64,000 nucleotides of DNA from JAPXRI01 sp033813635 (lineage in GTDB: Bacteria; Bacillota; Clostridia; Oscillospirales; QAMX01). The DNA lies in assembly GCA_033813635.1 (NCBI GenBank), contig JAPXRI010000007.1, positions 1-64,000 on the forward strand. The letters run 5' to 3'. Positions 60,647-64,000 of this stretch are shown here, one piece after another. The notes under the pieces are model-generated. The model worked only from the letters and a program-made list of their open reading frames with translations. It was not told where the DNA came from and did not search any database. The first letter of the stretch is position 1. The number at the start of each line of letters is the position of its first letter. A program made the translations under genes and the position numbers.

Positions 60647-63039
60647 ACACATTGATAAAAATACGAATCAGCGACGTCGCTAAGGATTTCGGCGTTCCGA
60701 ATAAGGTTATAATGAATATCCTCTCGGAGCACGGAGAAACGCCGAAAAGCCCTGCGAAAGTCCTTGATTCGGAGGAGTTAAATATTATTTTTGACGCGAT
60801 TACACAGGCAAATCAGGTGGCGGATATTGAAAAAGCGCTGAACGCCAGCGCGGCCGCGGCCGCGGAGGAGAAAGCGGAGCAGCCGGAGGAAGTAAAAGCG
60901 GTGGAGTCGGCGACAAAGGAAACGGCGGCGGTTAAGACTCAGACGGCGGAGGATAAAGAACCGCCGAAACCCGCGCAGCCTGACAAAAAGCCCGAGACGG
61001 ACAACAAGCCCGCCCGCGCGCCCGAGGTGAAGGCTGCCGAAAAGCCGCAGCAGCAACAGCAGCAGAACAGGAAGCCGGTAAGGCGCTATGTCGACACCCG
61101 TGGTGTTACCGTCGATATGTCAAAATACGACGAGCATATCGACGCGCTCGTCCCCGAAAAAGCCGCCGCCGCTGCCGAGAAGACCCGTCAGAAGATAAGG
61201 AAGGCTCCGGACAGGCGAAATCCCAACTTCGGCCAGAAACGGCGCATTGAAGAGCAGGAAAAGCTGAAAAAGCTCCAGATGGAGGTCCAGAAGAAGTCTG
61301 TTCTCAAGGTTTCGATTCCGGATGAGATATCCGTCGGCGAGCTCGCCTCCCGGCTGAAAAAGACCGGCGCGGAGATTGTCAAACAGCTGATGAGGCTCGG
61401 CGTGATGGCCTCCGTATCGGAGACGATCGATTACGACACGGCGAGCCTTGTGGCTCTCGAGTATAACGCGAAAATCGAGCACGAGGTTCATCTGACGATA
61501 GAGGAGCGACTTATTGACGACCACGCCGACAAAGAGAGCGATCTGGTTCCCCGCGACCCGGTTGTGGTGGTGATGGGCCATGTCGACCACGGCAAGACCT
61601 CGCTGCTCGACATGATCAGGAAGACAAACGTGGCCAGCGGAGAGGCCGGCGGAATCACGCAGCATATCGGTGCGTATCAGGTCGAGATAAACAAGAGACT
61701 GATCACATTCCTCGACACGCCGGGGCACGCCGCGTTTACGTCGATGCGTGCGCGCGGCGCCTCGGTGACGGACGTCGCGATCCTCGTGGTCGCGGCCGAC
61801 GACGGCGTTATGCCGCAGACTGTGGAGGCGATCAACCACGCCCGTGCCGCAAACGTTCCGATCATAGTCGCAATCAACAAAACAGATAAGCCCAGCGCGG
61901 ACCCGGAAAAGGTCATGCGCCAATTGATGGAATACGGGCTGGTGCCAGAGGAATGGGGCGGAGACACGATTATCTGCAAGGTGTCCGCTGTGACTGGCGC
62001 TGGAATTCCGGCTCTGCTTGAGATGATCCTGCTGGTGGCCGATATGCAGGAGCTGAAGGCCAATCCGAACAGAACCGCCCAGGGCACGGTAATCGAGGCG
62101 AAGCTCGACAAAAACCGCGGGCCTGTCGCGACGCTGCTTGTCCAGAACGGCACGCTGAAAACCGGCGACCTGATTATAGCGGATAAAGCGGTCGGCAGAG
62201 TCAGAGTGATGACGAACGAAAACGGGATGAAGATTACCTCAGCCGGCCCGTCGATGCCGGTTGAAATCACCGGACTCGACGATACGCCGGGCGCCGGCGA
62301 GAAGTTCCATGTGGTAACGGACGAACGCATGGCGCGCGAGCTTGTGCTTGAGCGCAAGCAGAAGGAGCGCGACGAAAATATGAGCGCCGCGCAGACGATG
62401 ACACTTGCGGACCTGTTTACCCATATCCAGGAGGGCGTCAAGGACCTTAATATCGTCCTTAAGGCGGACGTGCAGGGTTCTGTCGAAGCGCTGAAGAAAT
62501 CGCTCGAGGAGCTCTCCAACGACGAGGTCCGGGTAAAGATAATCCACAGCGGCGTCGGAGCGATCAACGAGAACGACGTTATGCTCGCCTCAGCGTCCAA
62601 CGCGATCATTATCGGCTTCAACATCCGGCCGGATACGAACACGAGGAACATCGCGGAGCAGAAGGGCATCGACATTCGCATGTACCGCGTAATTTACGAG
62701 TGCATAGACGAGGTTAAAGCCGCGATTAAGGGCATGCTCGCCCCCAAATTCAAAGAGGAGATGCTCGGCACCGCCGAAGTGAGACAGGTATTCAAGGTGA
62801 GCGGCGTCGGCACGATCGCCGGCTGCATGGTCAAGGACGGCAAGGTCCAGAGATCGGCGAAAGTCAGGGTTGTGCGCGACGGCGTGGTTATCCACGAGGG
62901 AGATATCGCGTCGCTCAAGCGGTTCAAGGACGATGTCCGCGAGGTCGCAACCGGGTATGAGTGCGGTATAGGGATCGACCGCTTCAACGATGTCAAAGAG
63001 GGCGACGTGATAGAAAACTATATCATGAAAGAGGTATAA
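60643..63039 (+). CDS. infB: Translation initiation factor IF-2
   Basis: 798 residues. An N-terminal IF2_N module ([23 protein letters not shown]), an Ala/Glu/Lys/Pro-rich linker (about 65-150), a second IF2_N module (about 230-285), then the GTPase with G1 GHVDHGKTS (about 311), G3 DTPGHAAF (about 357) and G4 NKTDKP (about 411), and domains II-IV including [13 protein letters not shown] and the C-terminal fMet-tRNA binding domain. It positions initiator tRNA on the ribosome. Starts within the rnpM stop (ATGA). Confidence 0.97.
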   Translation: MNTLIKIRISDVAKDFGVPNKVIMNILSEHGETPKSPAKVLDSEELNIIFDAITQANQVADIEKALNASAAAAAEEKAEQPEEVKAVESATKETAAVKTQTAEDKEPPKPAQPDKKPETDNKPARAPEVKAAEKPQQQQQQNRKPVRRYVDTRGVTVDMSKYDEHIDALVPEKAAAAAEKTRQKIRKAPDRRNPNFGQKRRIEEQEKLKKLQMEVQKKSVLKVSIPDEISVGELASRLKKTGAEIVKQLMRLGVMASVSETIDYDTASLVALEYNAKIEHEVHLTIEERLIDDHADKESDLVPRDPVVVVMGHVDHGKTSLLDMIRKTNVASGEAGGITQHIGAYQVEINKRLITFLDTPGHAAFTSMRARGASVTDVAILVVAADDGVMPQTVEAINHARAANVPIIVAINKTDKPSADPEKVMRQLMEYGLVPEEWGGDTIICKVSAVTGAGIPALLEMILLVADMQELKANPNRTAQGTVIEAKLDKNRGPVATLLVQNGTLKTGDLIIADKAVGRVRVMTNENGMKITSAGPSMPVEITGLDDTPGAGEKFHVVTDERMARELVLERKQKERDENMSAAQTMTLADLFTHIQEGVKDLNIVLKADVQGSVEALKKSLEELSNDEVRVKIIHSGVGAINENDVMLASASNAIIIGFNIRPDTNTRNIAEQKGIDIRMYRVIYECIDEVKAAIKGMLAPKFKEEMLGTAEVRQVFKVSGVGTIAGCMVKDGKVQRSAKVRVVRDGVVIHEGDIASLKRFKDDVREVATGYECGIGIDRFNDVKEGDVIENYIMKEV

Positions 63040-63086
63040 TTGCGTTTTTTGACGCCGCCGCACCTTAAGAAACAAAGGAGGACGTT

Positions 63087-63464
63087 ATGTCTGGCTATAG
63101 AATGCAGCGTCTCGGAGACGAGCTCAGAGTCAGAATCTCCGAGATAATTCCGACGCTTAAGGATCCGAGACTGAAAGGAATCGTCAGCATCACGCGGGTC
63201 GAGGTATCCAGCGATTCGAAGTACGCAAAGGTCTATATCAGCGTGCTCGGCGGGGACGAGGAGCTCAGGGAATGCCTTAGGGGCTTTCGTTCATCGGCCG
63301 GATATATCAGGCATGAGCTTGCCGCCACTATGCAGCTCAGATATACGCCGGAGCTTGCTTTCTATGCGGACACGGGTCTGATCAGGGGCAGAAAAACCCT
63401 CGATATCATCAGAACCTTAGAGAAAGACTCAGAGGAACAGGAAAATGGCAATGACGAACCTTAG
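63087..63464 (+). CDS. rbfA: Ribosome-binding factor A
   Basis: 125 residues, KH-like fold involved in 16S rRNA 5' end maturation and cold growth. RMQRLGDELRVRISEIIPTLKDPRLKGIVSITRVEVSSDSKYAKVYISVLG and RYTPELAFYADTGL are diagnostic. AAAGGAGG precedes the ATG. It overlaps the next gene by 20 bases. Confidence 0.95.
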   Translation: MSGYRMQRLGDELRVRISEIIPTLKDPRLKGIVSITRVEVSSDSKYAKVYISVLGGDEELRECLRGFRSSAGYIRHELAATMQLRYTPELAFYADTGLIRGRKTLDIIRTLEKDSEEQENGNDEP

Positions 63465-64000
63465 TCCCCAGATGAAGGCGTTTTCCGAGGCGCTGCTGGA
63501 AAACGACCGTTTCGGCATTCTAACGCATAAAAGGCCGGACGGCGACACGATCGGTTCGGCCGCCGCGCTCTGCCTTGCGCTGAGGAAAGCCGGAAAGACA
63601 GCATACCTGATGGATAATTCGGAGGTTCCGGACAGGCTGTCAAAGTTTTTCAGGCCGTATGTCGCGCCGGAAGGCTTTGCGCCGGACAATATCGTGACCA
63701 CCGATATTCCGTCATACTCGCAGATGGACGCTCTGACGCGCGATTACAGGGACAGGCTCGATTTTGTGATAGACCACCACTCCTCAAACGCGATGGCCGC
63801 GGGAAAGGCCAAGCTTGTTGAGACATCGGCCGCGGCGACGGGCGAAATAATATTCTATCTGATCAAAGCGCTGGGCGTCCAGCTTGACGGCGATATCGGC
63901 ACGCTGATATATATCGCCATATCGACGGACACCGGGTGCTTTAAATACTCAAATACAACGTCGGATACGCACAGGATCGCGGCGGAGTGCATAGACGCCG
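63445..64000 (+). CDS. nrnA: NrnA-like DHH phosphoesterase (partial, cut by window end)
   Basis: The first 185 residues of a DHH/DHHA1 bifunctional oligoribonuclease/pAp phosphatase. Motifs: ILTHKRPDGDTIGSAAALCLAL (motif I), a TDIPSYSQMD segment, VIDHHSSNAMAAG (DHH motif III) and STDTGCFKYSNTT (motif IV). It degrades nano-RNAs and pAp. ATG 63445 has AGAGGA 8 bases upstream; ATG 63451 is an alternative. The gene continues past 64000. It is part of the rimP-infB operon by overlap with rbfA. Confidence 0.93.
   Translation, partial: MAMTNLSPQMKAFSEALLENDRFGILTHKRPDGDTIGSAAALCLALRKAGKTAYLMDNSEVPDRLSKFFRPYVAPEGFAPDNIVTTDIPSYSQMDALTRDYRDRLDFVIDHHSSNAMAAGKAKLVETSAAATGEIIFYLIKALGVQLDGDIGTLIYIAISTDTGCFKYSNTTSDTHRIAAECIDA

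Noticed and set aside
61677..62681. A 334-codon minus-strand frame inside infB
   Set aside because: A shadow of the conserved IF-2 GTPase frame, low-complexity composition.

Overview
The window (about 64 kb, mostly GC-rich by eye) looks like a chromosomal segment of a spore-forming, low-GC-phylum (Firmicutes) bacterium of the class Clostridia. The support is spmA-spmB, a T-box leader before valS, a lipoteichoic-acid-synthase-type enzyme, an RnpM (YlxR)-containing nusA operon, strong AGGAGG ribosome binding sites with frequent TTG and GTG starts, and a WalR-like box in front of a cell-wall hydrolase. The species cannot be named from this sequence.

Layout. 1-126 is the 3' end of a group II intron that abuts a PAS/degenerate-kinase gene. 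1.5-3.8 kb holds two GAPDH genes of different subfamilies behind near-identical promoters. 4-6.2 kb (minus strand) has a small P-loop protein, a eukaryotic-type HisA and a mutarotase-like protein. 6.4-13.5 kb has an LtaS-like enzyme and a four-gene ABC/GldG/DUF4340 operon. 13.6-20.6 kb has an acetyltransferase, an SH3-NlpC/P60 hydrolase, spmAB, a PrsA-like foldase and a two-subunit transketolase. A tRNA-Leu(UAG) at 20652-20734 marks the edge of an AT-richer accessory island (about 20.7-25.6 kb) with a QxD-motif AlkX/AlkZ-like glycosylase, a TIGR04076-like protein, a LexA/S24 repressor, an orphan gene and a large serine recombinase. Gene remnants, a PHP phosphoesterase and a recombinase C-terminal relic continue to 28.2 kb.

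28.2-42 kb holds a HAD phosphatase, a TetR-P1B-ATPase divergon with two matching operators, Mrp, a SWEET-like PQ-loop protein, a MarR-ABC-ABC exporter operon, greA, a metallophosphoesterase, an acetyltransferase and dapA. 42-47.7 kb has a 40-bp perfect palindrome, a frameshifted FliB-like methylase pseudogene, T-box-valS, a TIM-barrel protein and a broken EFR1 ferredoxin/flavodoxin gene. 47.8-52 kb is a second MarR-ABC-ABC operon. 52-58.5 kb has a LysR-chromate transporter divergon, ferritin, an acetyltransferase, a GH20-like protein, a lipoprotein and cdd. 58.7-64 kb is the translation operon rimP-nusA-rnpM-infB-rbfA-nrnA, cut by the window edge.

The genes fall into housekeeping blocks (glycolysis, non-oxidative pentose phosphate, translation, lysine/dipicolinate, sporulation) separated by accessory patches. 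The most notable items are the repressor/DNA-glycosylase island next to tRNA-Leu, the two paralogous heterodimeric exporter operons with differently degenerate ATP sites, the duplicated GAPDH promoter, and several gene wrecks and palindromes that point to past mobile-element activity.
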